From NCBI GenBank assembly GCA_963728285.1, contig CAVSJR010000003.1:558001-622000 (forward strand): a stretch of 64,000 bases of DNA, written 5' to 3'. Positions within the stretch are counted from its first letter, which is position 1. Every line of letters begins with the position of its first letter. The position numbers and the translations under genes are program-made. Shown here piece after piece: positions 57,258 through 64,000 of the stretch. The notes beneath the pieces are model-generated. The model was not told the DNA's origin and did no database searches. It saw nothing but the letters and a program-made list of their open reading frames with translations. The stretch comes from CAVSJR01 sp963728285 (GTDB lineage: Bacteria; Actinomycetota; UBA4738; HRBIN12).

Positions 57258-57381
57258 GCTTCCTCCTTCCGGTTGTGTCCTCCGCCGGACTCGACCCGCC
57301 CCGGCCCGGCGCGAGGCCGGGACCCCGGAGGCGGTCCTCCGGCGTGTGTCGTCGACGCCGAGGCGCCGCGCAGGGAGTCTA
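57258..57381 (-). promoter_or_regulatory. rpsB promoter and structured 5' leader
   Basis: TAGACT (57376-57381, minus strand) is a likely -10 box. The leader of about 110 bases contains two GC-rich hairpins: CCGGAG/CTCCGG (57325-57342) and one around 57305-57321. A structured leader before rpsB could serve S2 autoregulation or simply affect stability; no known motif was recognised. Confidence 0.4.
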
Positions 57382-57410
57382 GCAGCGGGAACGCTCGAGC
57401 CGACCGCCGG

Positions 57411-58406
57411 TCACGAGCGGCCGCGGGGCTCCGGAGGGTCGGCGATCTCGTCCTCGGCGTACAGGTAGCGGTGGCAGTACACGGCGAGGAACACCACGTG
57501 GAAGAGGTTCACCAGGAGGATGCCGATCCACGTCGCCACGCCGGGGTTGACGGCGACCACCTGTCCGCCGGGGATCAGCACCGGCAGGATGACGAGCGCG
57601 AGGATCGTGTAGATGAGGGCGAGAAAGACGTTTTGGCTGCCCGGGATACGCGCCGCGCGTATCGACTTCCTTGCGATCCACTGCAGTCCCCTGGGCTCAC
57701 GAACCGAGATGACCGGTGCATAGCCGAAGGCGAAGAGGATCGCGACGAGCACGAGGACGACGCCGAGGAGGCCCAGGCCGGTGAAGCCGATGATGAGCGA
57801 GCCCATGAAGACGGACCCCAGCTCGATGATCCCGACGCCGAAGATGGCCGGGAGCGCACGAAGGCCGCCCAGCGCCCCCCTCGCGGTGACGCGCCCGGTC
57901 CGGAGCGACTCGACGATCATCCCCGTCAAGACCGCGAGGATGATGGATCGGACGAGGAGGAATGCGGGCGCGATCAGGAACCCGGTTGCGTCGCCGAAGA
58001 CGGTTCCGGCGGCCTGGAGATCGAGGACGGTGCCGACGGGCGGAAGCGCCAGCACCGCGGCGAAGACCGATCCTCGCGCCGGAACGCCGAGGAGCACGAG
58101 GGCGAGGCGAAGGACGAACACCAACGCCGCGATCGAGAGCATGATGGCCGGGGAGGAGCACACCGCGAGGACCGCTCGCTCGAACGAGACGCGGAGCTTC
58201 GGATACGGGGAGTCCCCCGGGGAGCCCCGAAACAGTGACCCGAGGATGCCGCCCGTCCCCCGAGCGCCGCTCGCCGCGGGACGCGATGATCCGGCAGCCA
58301 CCTCGGGCGAGCTCCCCGGGGCGCGATAGTCCGGCCGCCGCCGCTTCTTCTTGCTGCCGCTCACTCGCCGCTCACCGCGAGTCCCCGTCGTCGTCATCGC
58401 CGTCAT
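57411..58406 (-). CDS. Multi-pass membrane protein of unknown function
   Basis: 331 residues. A basic, Ser/Pro/Gly-rich cytoplasmic N-terminus (SGSKKKRRRPDYRAPGSS), then about six hydrophobic helices including FLIAPAFLLVRSIILAVLTGMIVE and VNLFHVVFLAVYCHRYLYAE. I recognise no family. The ATG overlaps the stop of the upstream propeller gene (ATGA), so the two are probably translated together and may function together. Confidence 0.8.
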   Translation of the reverse strand: MTAMTTTGTRGERRVSGSKKKRRRPDYRAPGSSPEVAAGSSRPAASGARGTGGILGSLFRGSPGDSPYPKLRVSFERAVLAVCSSPAIMLSIAALVFVLRLALVLLGVPARGSVFAAVLALPPVGTVLDLQAAGTVFGDATGFLIAPAFLLVRSIILAVLTGMIVESLRTGRVTARGALGGLRALPAIFGVGIIELGSVFMGSLIIGFTGLGLLGVVLVLVAILFAFGYAPVISVREPRGLQWIARKSIRAARIPGSQNVFLALIYTILALVILPVLIPGGQVVAVNPGVATWIGILLVNLFHVVFLAVYCHRYLYAEDEIADPPEPRGRS

Positions 58407-59857
58407 CGTCGGAGCGGGTCGGATTCCTCGTCCTCGTCGCCGTCGGTCACGTCGCGCGCGCCGTCGAACTCATCCTCGAAGGCGGGACCGCGTTTGGCCG
58501 CGACGAGGCGCGAGGGGAGCATCAGGATGAGCAGGACGGCGGCCGTCGCGGCGACGAAGCTCGAGACGAGCGCGACCGGATCCGGGTCGGAGGGCGAGGG
58601 AACGCGCTCGATCGTTCCCGACGGGTCGTGCTCGAACGCGACCAGGCCCGCCTCGTGCCCGCCGCGGACGGCGACGATCAGCCGCGGCGTCACGGCGAGC
58701 GGCCCGATCAAGCCCGACGCCGGAGCCCCCGGAACAGCTGCTCGCCCGAGGCGCCGTCCAGCGCCACGATGGCACCGTCGCGAAGCCCGACCACCACGGC
58801 GGAGCCGGACACGACGGGGGAGCTACGAAGCACGGGGCTGTTCAGTGGGTAGTCCCAGACGATCTCGCCGGTGGATCCGTCCAGGCGCCGCACATCGCCC
58901 GTGGAATCGCCGAAGAAGACGAACACGAAGTCGCCCTCGAAGGCGGCCCCGCCGCCGAACGGGGACGGGAGGCTGAAGAACGGGCGGCTGGTCCACCGCG
59001 ACGCCCCATCGGCGAGATCGAACGCATGCACCGCGCGATCCGGGAGCCCGAGGGCGAACGTCTGCCCCTGGATGACCCCGCTCGTCGCACCCGCCGCGAG
59101 GACCTCCGGCTCGACCTGCCACATTCGCTCGCCGCTGGCCGCATCGAGCGCGGTCACGATCAGGGAGATCCGGATCCGATCCCGCGACCGTCGCCACCAC
59201 CGTCTCGCCCTGGGCGGCGAGCGGCGCGAGCGTCCGTCCCGGCAGCCGAACCGACCACAGGAGCTCACCGTTCGACGCGCGAAGCGCGTAGATATTCCCG
59301 CGGTCGTCCCCCACGAACGCCGTTTGCCCCTCCACGGTGACCCCCGTCCGACTCACGGCCTTCAGGGACACCGGCTCGTCCCACGCGCCCTCGCCGTCGC
59401 GGGGATCGAGGGCCATGACCGAGGAGTCGTCGACGCCCGATCCCTGCGTGTAGACGACGACCGCCGCCTCGGGATCGCCGGCGAGGGCCGGCGTCGCCGA
59501 CGGACCGTACGTCCGATCGACCTCCCATGCCGACTCCCCCGTCTCGACGTCGACGGCGATGACCTCGCGCGGCCCGACCGCCACGGCCAGCGCCGGGGCA
59601 TCGACGATCACCGGCGCCGAGAGTCCCTGCTGGTTCGGCCGGGGGCCGGCGGTCGGCGATGCGCTCGGCGAGGCGCTCGGCGTCGGCGAAACGCCCTGAT
59701 CGGCGGTGGGAACCTCGAAGGACCATGTCTCGCGATAGGGAGGCGCGGGACCATCGGCCGCGCCGGTGTGCTGCGCGTCACCTTGATACTGTCCCCAGCC
59801 GTCGAGGGCCCGCGCGATCCAGGTGGTGGACCCCACGACGAGGAACGCGGCCAGCAC
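58403..59857 (-). CDS. Membrane-anchored PQQ-like beta-propeller protein (frame breaks)
   Basis: After a signal anchor (VLAAFLVVGSTTWIARAL) comes a PQQ/Trp-docking type propeller: GREVIAVDVETGESAWEV-like PREVIAVDVETGESAWEV, GNIYALRASNGELLWSVRLPG, VTALDAASGERMWQVE and DVRRLDGSTGEIVWDYPL. A C-terminal helix (VALVSSFVAATAAVLLILMLP) and acidic tail end the protein. One-base shifts near 59180 and 58715 divide it into three open frames; total length is a multiple of three (about 484 codons). The true start may be upstream of the GTG used here, since an Arg-rich stretch precedes it. Function unknown; similar domains are often in envelope assembly or dehydrogenase proteins. Confidence 0.75.
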
Positions 59858-60000
59858 GGTAACGGCGAACGCACGCAGCGTTCGACGGGGGATGCTTCGT
59901 CGGGGCTGGGTCAGGATGCGCCTTCCGGGTCGAGTGGAGCGCTCATTCTAGGCGGAAGCCTCATCGTTGCGGTCGGCGCGCCCACTCGTGCACGGAGGCA

Positions 60001-60537
60001 TCAGGGATTCATCGACGACCTCCCGAGCGGGACGAGGTGGATCAGGTGCACGACCGAGGCCGGCGCCAGAAGGCTCAGGGGATCGACGTAGATGCCGTCG
60101 CGTTTCGCTCCGAAGTGCATGTGCGCGACGCTGGAACCCGGGTGGCCCGCGCCCGATCGAGCGATGGCGTCGCCCGCGAACACGGCGTCGCCCTCCTCGA
60201 CGGAGGACGAGGCGAGCCACGAGTACGTCGATCGGAGGCCGCCCCCGTGATCGATCGCCACGAACACCTCTCCAGCGATGCTCCCGGCGAACGCCACGGT
60301 GCCCGCTGCGGGCGAACGCACGGTCGAATCGACGGGCGCGGCGATGTCGATGCCCCGGTGTCCGGAACCGTACGGTGAGTCGGGCGCATCGAACGATCGA
60401 ATGACGGGCCCGACGACCGGCCACGTCCAGGGCTCGTCCGCCGCGCTCGCCGCGGTCGACCCGGCGGCGACCCCGAGGCACGCGAGCAACAGCACGCAGG
60501 TGAAGCGGACCGAAATGAGGACGCCGACGTTGAGCAC
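60001..60537 (-). CDS. Secreted M23 family peptidase
   Basis: 178 residues. Signal peptide (VRFTCVLLLACLGVAAGSTAASA) and an M23 endopeptidase domain with HRGIDIAAP (Zn His and Asp) and HMHFGAKRDG (second HxH). M23 enzymes cut peptidoglycan cross-links, but some act as inactive regulators. The GTG lies 6 bases after TAGCCT, no ribosome binding site. In streptomycetes an M23 protein also sits between whiG and rpsB, so the location is conserved. Confidence 0.9.
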   Translation of the reverse strand: MLNVGVLISVRFTCVLLLACLGVAAGSTAASAADEPWTWPVVGPVIRSFDAPDSPYGSGHRGIDIAAPVDSTVRSPAAGTVAFAGSIAGEVFVAIDHGGGLRSTYSWLASSSVEEGDAVFAGDAIARSGAGHPGSSVAHMHFGAKRDGIYVDPLSLLAPASVVHLIHLVPLGRSSMNP

Positions 60538-60608
60538 GGCGGAAGGCTATGCGCGGGGCGGACGCCCTTCCGTGATGGACGTCACACGAACCGGGCGTCG
60601 CCGAGCGG

Positions 60609-61505
60609 TCAGTCGTCCTGGAACTGCAGGCGCAGACCGCCGACCGCCTTGGTGTGGATCTGGCAGACGCGGGACTCCGTCACACCGAGGATCTCGCCGA
60701 TCTCCGCGAGGGTGAGCCCCTCGAAGTAGTAGAGCGTGACGACGATCTTCTCGCGCTCCGACAGCGAGTTGATGGCCGCGGCGAGCAGCCCGCGAGTCTC
60801 ATGGCTCTCCATGCCGGCGCCCGGATCGATGCCCCGGTCGGCGAGCGTGTCGAGCAACGAGACCTGTTCCCCGCGATCCGCGCCCACCGAGACCATCTCG
60901 TCGAGCGCGAGCACGGAGACGAAGGAGATCTGCGTCACGACGTCGTGCAGTTCGCTGCGCGAGATCCCGAGCCGCTCGGAGAGCTCCCCCTCGGTCGGAG
61001 CCCGCTTCAGCATCGTCTCGAGATCGGAATGGGCCTTCTCGATCTCGCGCGCCTTGAACCGAACCGACCGCGGTACCCAGTCCATCGCTCGGAGCTCGTC
61101 GATGATCGCGCCCTTGATCCGCGGGATCGCGTAGGTCTCGAACTTGTTCCCCCGACCCGGCTCGAACTTCTCGAGCCCGTCGATGAGGCCGAACATGCCG
61201 TAGGACACGAGGTCGGCCTGTTCCACGCTCGCCGGCAGACCGGTCGCCACGCGGCTCGCAACGTATTTCACGAGCGGCGCGTAATGAAGGATCAGTCGCT
61301 CACGCGCCTGCGGGTCGCGTTCGCTCTTGTACTCGTCCCAGAGCTGCGCGAGGTCCGCGGGGATGTCGGCGGTTCGCGTCGCCGTCGCGGTGCCGCCCGC
61401 CGGACGTTTCGAGACGGAGCCGGTGGCCGCCTTCGCCGACTTCGCGGCCTTCGCCGTCTTCGGCGCCTTGCGTGCGCCGCCGGGAGCCTTCGCCGTCCCC
61501 GCCAT
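60609..61505 (-). CDS. whiG: RNA polymerase sigma factor, FliA/WhiG type
   Basis: 298 residues. Lys/Ala-rich N-terminus of about 45 residues, then sigma region 2 (YAPLVKYVASRVATGLP, DLVSYGMFGLIDGLEKFEPGRGNKFETYAIPRIKGAIIDELR), region 3 (LGISRSELHD) and region 4 (LSEREKIVVTLYYFEGLTLAEIGEILGVTESRVCQIH). It groups with FliA/WhiG-like sigma factors, which drive motility or sporulation genes; no such genes are in the window. ATG overlaps the recombinase stop (ATGA). Confidence 0.93.
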   Translation of the reverse strand: MAGTAKAPGGARKAPKTAKAAKSAKAATGSVSKRPAGGTATATRTADIPADLAQLWDEYKSERDPQARERLILHYAPLVKYVASRVATGLPASVEQADLVSYGMFGLIDGLEKFEPGRGNKFETYAIPRIKGAIIDELRAMDWVPRSVRFKAREIEKAHSDLETMLKRAPTEGELSERLGISRSELHDVVTQISFVSVLALDEMVSVGADRGEQVSLLDTLADRGIDPGAGMESHETRGLLAAAINSLSEREKIVVTLYYFEGLTLAEIGEILGVTESRVCQIHTKAVGGLRLQFQDD

Positions 61506-62500
61506 CAGGCCCTCGGATGGCTCTTGCGATAGGCGTCGACGAGCCTCGATCGCGAGACGTGCGTATACCGCTGGGTCGTGGCCACGCTGGCATGGCCGAG
61601 AAGCTCCTGTACCGCGCGGATATCCGCTCCTCCCTCGAGCAAGTGGGTGGCGAACGAGTGCCGCAGGGTATGCGGCGTGACGCGTCGCCCCGACAGAGTT
61701 CGCTCTCCATATTGGGTCACCATGGCCCGGATGTCACGTGTGCTGATGTCCTTGCGCCGCCGATTGAAGAAGAGGGTCCGAGTGGCCTCCTCCGGCCCCA
61801 TGGCCGGGCGTCCCCCGACCAGGTACGCCCGAACGGCCTCCACCGAGTAGTCCGAGAGGGGGACCTCTCGATCCTTCGACCCCTTCCCGTGCACGAGGAC
61901 GCGCGCGCGTTCGAGATCGACCGCCTCGACCGTGAGGGACGCCACCTCGGCCACGCGCAGGCCGGAGCCGTACAGCAGCTCGAGGATGGCCCGATCGCGC
62001 AGGGCGACGGCCGCCTCGAGCGCGGCGCGTGCCTCGCCGCGGCCTCCCTCGGTGGGCGCAGGCGCGGAGGGCGCCTCGACGAGGTCGCCGGCCTCCTCGT
62101 TTCGAAGCACGACCGGCAGCCGGGAGACCACCTTCGGGCGCCCGAGCACGGCCGCCGGATCCGCATCGACGATGCCGTGCGCCTCGGCCCACCGGTAGAA
62201 CGTACGGATCGCTCCGACCCTCCGAGCGATCGATGCGCGCGCGTAGCCGAGCGTGGCCTGCTGAGCGAGGAACCGCCTCAGCACGGCGTGATCCGCGCCG
62301 GCGATCGAATCCCCTCGGCGATCGAGGAAGACCGCCAGCTGCAGAAGGTCCCGCCGGTAGGCCGCGACCGTGTGCGGCGACAGCCGCCGTTCGAGCGCCA
62401 GATGGTCGCAGAATCGCTCGAGGAGGAGGGCCTCCGATGGCGGGAGCGGATCGTCTCGCGGCACGGCATCCTTTCGCGTGGGCGGACGGGGGTCCAGCAC
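61505..62500 (-). CDS. xerC: Tyrosine recombinase XerC/XerD-like
   Basis: Site-specific recombinase for chromosome dimer resolution with FtsK. SAM-like N-terminal domain (FCDHLALERRLSPHTVAAYRRDL), catalytic Arg in SGLRVAEVASL, Lys in HGKGSKDREVPL, HTLRHSFATHLL and GHASVATTQRYTHV with nucleophile Tyr. 331 residues with a small Pro/Ala insertion. I give the longest start (GTG); another GTG 12 codons later has AAAGGA upstream and may be the true one. Coupled to the sigma factor gene. Confidence 0.92.
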   Translation of the reverse strand: MLDPRPPTRKDAVPRDDPLPPSEALLLERFCDHLALERRLSPHTVAAYRRDLLQLAVFLDRRGDSIAGADHAVLRRFLAQQATLGYARASIARRVGAIRTFYRWAEAHGIVDADPAAVLGRPKVVSRLPVVLRNEEAGDLVEAPSAPAPTEGGRGEARAALEAAVALRDRAILELLYGSGLRVAEVASLTVEAVDLERARVLVHGKGSKDREVPLSDYSVEAVRAYLVGGRPAMGPEEATRTLFFNRRRKDISTRDIRAMVTQYGERTLSGRRVTPHTLRHSFATHLLEGGADIRAVQELLGHASVATTQRYTHVSRSRLVDAYRKSHPRA

Positions 62501-62556
62501 TTCTACCAGCGGCGCCGCCCGCGATCAAGGACGCCCTTCCCGGACCCCTCGCGGTG

Positions 62557-63153
62557 CTAGGACGCCCCCTGAGAGGCGAAGCCCTCGTCCGGTGCACGGT
62601 CAATCACGCCGCGCACCTCACCCGTTTCGCGGTTCAGGCGAACGTACTGGGTCGCCCAGGAGAAGCGGCTGATTCCGTCGACCGGGATGATCCCGGCTTC
62701 ATAGAAGAATGCCAGCGTATCCGGCGTTGGGGTGAAGACCCCTCCAGCGATATCGGTGACGTCGCCCGTAACGAGGTCCTCTCCGCGCCAGTAGGCGTCG
62801 AACTCCTCATCCCAGCGAAGGGTGAAGATGTAGTCCGGACCGGGGTGGACCTTCGTGTATCGAACGATGATGCGAATGGTCGCGTACGGAACGGCTCCGC
62901 GTCGGGTCAAGAAGTTCCCTTGGCCGATCGGCTCGAACGCTTGGATGGAGAACATGCCGTTCTCGAGGGTCCCTCCCCAATCTTCCGCCTGATTGGTGGC
63001 TGACTTGATGTCCAGGAGCCGCCGACCCGTCACGTCGTCCGGGTCGTCGACCCTCACCGCCGGGCCGGCGGCGAGCGCCGTCGATGGAGCCAGCAGCAGC
63101 GCCGACAGCGAGCACGATCGGAAGGAGCATCAGGAGCAAGCAGCTTTCTCACA
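62557..63153 (-). CDS. Secreted protein of unknown function (frame breaks in the signal peptide)
   Basis: The mature part reads without interruption from AVRVDDPDDVTGRRLLDIKSATNQAED to the stop and contains ATIRIIVRYTKVHPGPDYIFTLRWDEE, a beta-sandwich-like sequence. The signal peptide is spread over other frames (SALLLAPSTALAAGPAV; LLPIVLA), starting from a GTG with GGAGGGAA upstream; two compensating one-base shifts would join it. No family recognised. Divergent from the PLP enzyme gene. Confidence 0.65.
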
Positions 63154-63301
63154 GGGAGTTCCCTCCTCGAGACGATCTGGAGATGGGACTCTACGTCTGG
63201 TTGCCGTCGAAGGGAACTCGTCGTTGGTCTGGAACTCACCGACCTGATCTCCCACCGATGGCTCAGAGGGCAGCCTGTTCCGCTCGCTGCGCGAGAGCTA
63301 C

Positions 63302-63307
63302 TAGGCT
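63302..63307 (+). promoter_or_regulatory. -10 box of the PLP enzyme gene (leaderless)
   Basis: TAGGCT ends 7 bases before the GTG; no ribosome binding site. It is the same hexamer and spacing as the kinase gene at 27956. Confidence 0.55.
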
Positions 63308-63314
63308 GGCGATC

Positions 63315-64000
63315 GTGAAGGACGAACGCGGGTTCGCGACGCGCGCGGTGCACGGAGCCGGCGCTCCCCAGGTTCATCAGGAGCCCGCCAGCGTGCCCAT
63401 CTATCAGACCGCCACGTGGCGCTTCGACACGTCGGAGGAGTTCGCGGAGGTCAGCCAGCGGCGACGCCCGGGGCACGTGTATTCGCGCGGATTCGGAAAT
63501 CCGACCGTCGACGCGTTCGAGCACACGATGGCCGACCTCGAGAACACCGGCGCCGCGATGGGGTTCGCGTCGGGAATGGCCGCGATCCACGCGACGCTCA
63601 CGACGCTCGCCGGCGCGGGCCAACGCGTCGTCGCGAGCCGCGAGCTCTACGGCGGCACGTTCTCGCTGTTGTCCAACGTCCTCCCGCGCTACGGCGTGGA
63701 CGTGGAGTTCGTGGATCCACACGATCTCGACGCCGTCTCGCACGCCCTCCCCGGGGCCGCGTGCTTCTACGTCGAGACGATGACGAACCCGCTCGTCACG
63801 GTGGCGGATCTCGCCGCCCTCGCCGAATCGTGTCGCGACGCCGGCGTCGCGTCGGTCGTCGACAACACGTTCGCGTCCCCCTACCTGTGCAACCCGTCGG
63901 CCCTCGGCGTCGATCTCGTCATCCACTCGGCCACGAAGTACATCGGCGGCCACGGTGACCTGATCGGCGGGGTCGTCTGCGGATCGGCCGAGGCGATCGA
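63315..64000 (+). CDS. Cys/Met metabolism PLP-dependent enzyme (partial)
   Basis: N-terminal 228 residues of a cystathionine gamma-synthase/gamma-lyase or methionine gamma-lyase family protein; it continues past the window. Seen: RAVHGAGAPQVHQEPASVPIYQTATW, YSRGFGNPTVDAFE, FASGMAAIHATL, ETMTNPLVTVAD, VVDNTFASPYLCNPSALGVD, and the PLP lysine in HSATKYIGGHGD. Which member it is cannot be told from this half. The GTG start follows TAGGCT by 7 bases. Confidence 0.92.
   Translation, partial: MKDERGFATRAVHGAGAPQVHQEPASVPIYQTATWRFDTSEEFAEVSQRRRPGHVYSRGFGNPTVDAFEHTMADLENTGAAMGFASGMAAIHATLTTLAGAGQRVVASRELYGGTFSLLSNVLPRYGVDVEFVDPHDLDAVSHALPGAACFYVETMTNPLVTVADLAALAESCRDAGVASVVDNTFASPYLCNPSALGVDLVIHSATKYIGGHGDLIGGVVCGSAEAI

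Noticed and set aside
58403..58711. A separate small membrane protein ending before the six-helix protein
   Set aside because: It continues the propeller (IVAVRGGHEAGLVAFEHD) and supplies its C-terminal anchor, so it is the end of that gene after a frame break.

Overview
The window is about 70% G+C chromosomal DNA of an actinobacterium. Evidence for this: the gene neighbourhoods (recA-recX, dapA-rnj-ftsK, pnp-rpsO-ribF-truB, rimP-nusA-ylxR-infB-rbfA, rpsB-tsf-pyrH-frr-cdsA-dxr-rseP, a WhiG/FliA-type sigma factor beside an M23 peptidase and rpsB), a Gram-positive SOS box, an Eis-type acetyltransferase, and frequent leaderless genes whose TANNNT -10 box lies 6-9 bases before the start codon. 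No rRNA, tRNA, IS element, prophage or CRISPR array was recognised. It looks like core chromosome of an uncultured lineage; I cannot place it below phylum.

Layout. 1-5760 (minus): start of an unknown gene, recX, recA with an in-frame homing intein, thpR, cinA and a RodZ-like protein. 5865-6367: ppa. 6404-11999 (plus): a cobalamin riboswitch with terminator driving a five-gene operon: secreted alpha-barrel protein, membrane-tethered DUF4430 protein, ECF T component, fused double ECF ATPase and S component. I read this as a vitamin B12 capture and import system whose two extracytoplasmic proteins match the two domains of animal intrinsic factor/transcobalamin. 11950-16897 (minus): ftsK, RNase J, dapA. 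17011-17565: PduO-type cobalamin adenosyltransferase. 17600-20881: lipoprotein, histidine phosphatase, Eis-like acetyltransferase, LmbE-like deacetylase. 20878-26853 (minus): dapB, M16 peptidase, pnp, rpsO, ribF. 26940-30922 (plus): osmoprotectant-binding lipoprotein, a degenerate-PAP2/kinase membrane protein, a lipoprotein and an intact PAP2 phosphatase. 30900-37738 (minus): truB, nrnA, rbfA, ylxP, infB, ylxR, nusA, rimP behind a promoter and an intrinsic terminator that looks like an attenuator. 37890-43346 (minus): subtilase, proS, large secreted protein. 43487-45807 (plus): trp promoter, leader peptide with two Trp codons, attenuator, trpE, trpG. 45893-54382: a DinB-like protein, then (minus) ispG, yjbQ, a two-component system, rseP, dxr and cdsA with a long acidic N-terminal extension. 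54390-62500 (minus): frr, pyrH, tsf, rpsB, a multi-pass membrane protein, a PQQ-type propeller, an M23 peptidase, WhiG-type sigma factor, XerC/D recombinase. 62557-64000: a secreted protein and, divergently, the start of a Cys/Met-metabolism PLP enzyme.

Reading-frame caveat. About twenty genes, several certainly essential (ftsK, infB, nusA, proS, truB, rimP), change frame by one base, often in a short run of one base, while both sides still encode family-typical protein. I take these as indel errors in the source sequence and annotate each as one gene spanning the break. An apparent TrpE-TrpG fusion and an apparent kinase-lipoprotein fusion are probably products of the same errors.

Genes are tightly packed. 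Operons commonly use ATGA or GTGA stop/start overlaps; first genes of transcripts are often leaderless and internal genes carry Shine-Dalgarno sites.
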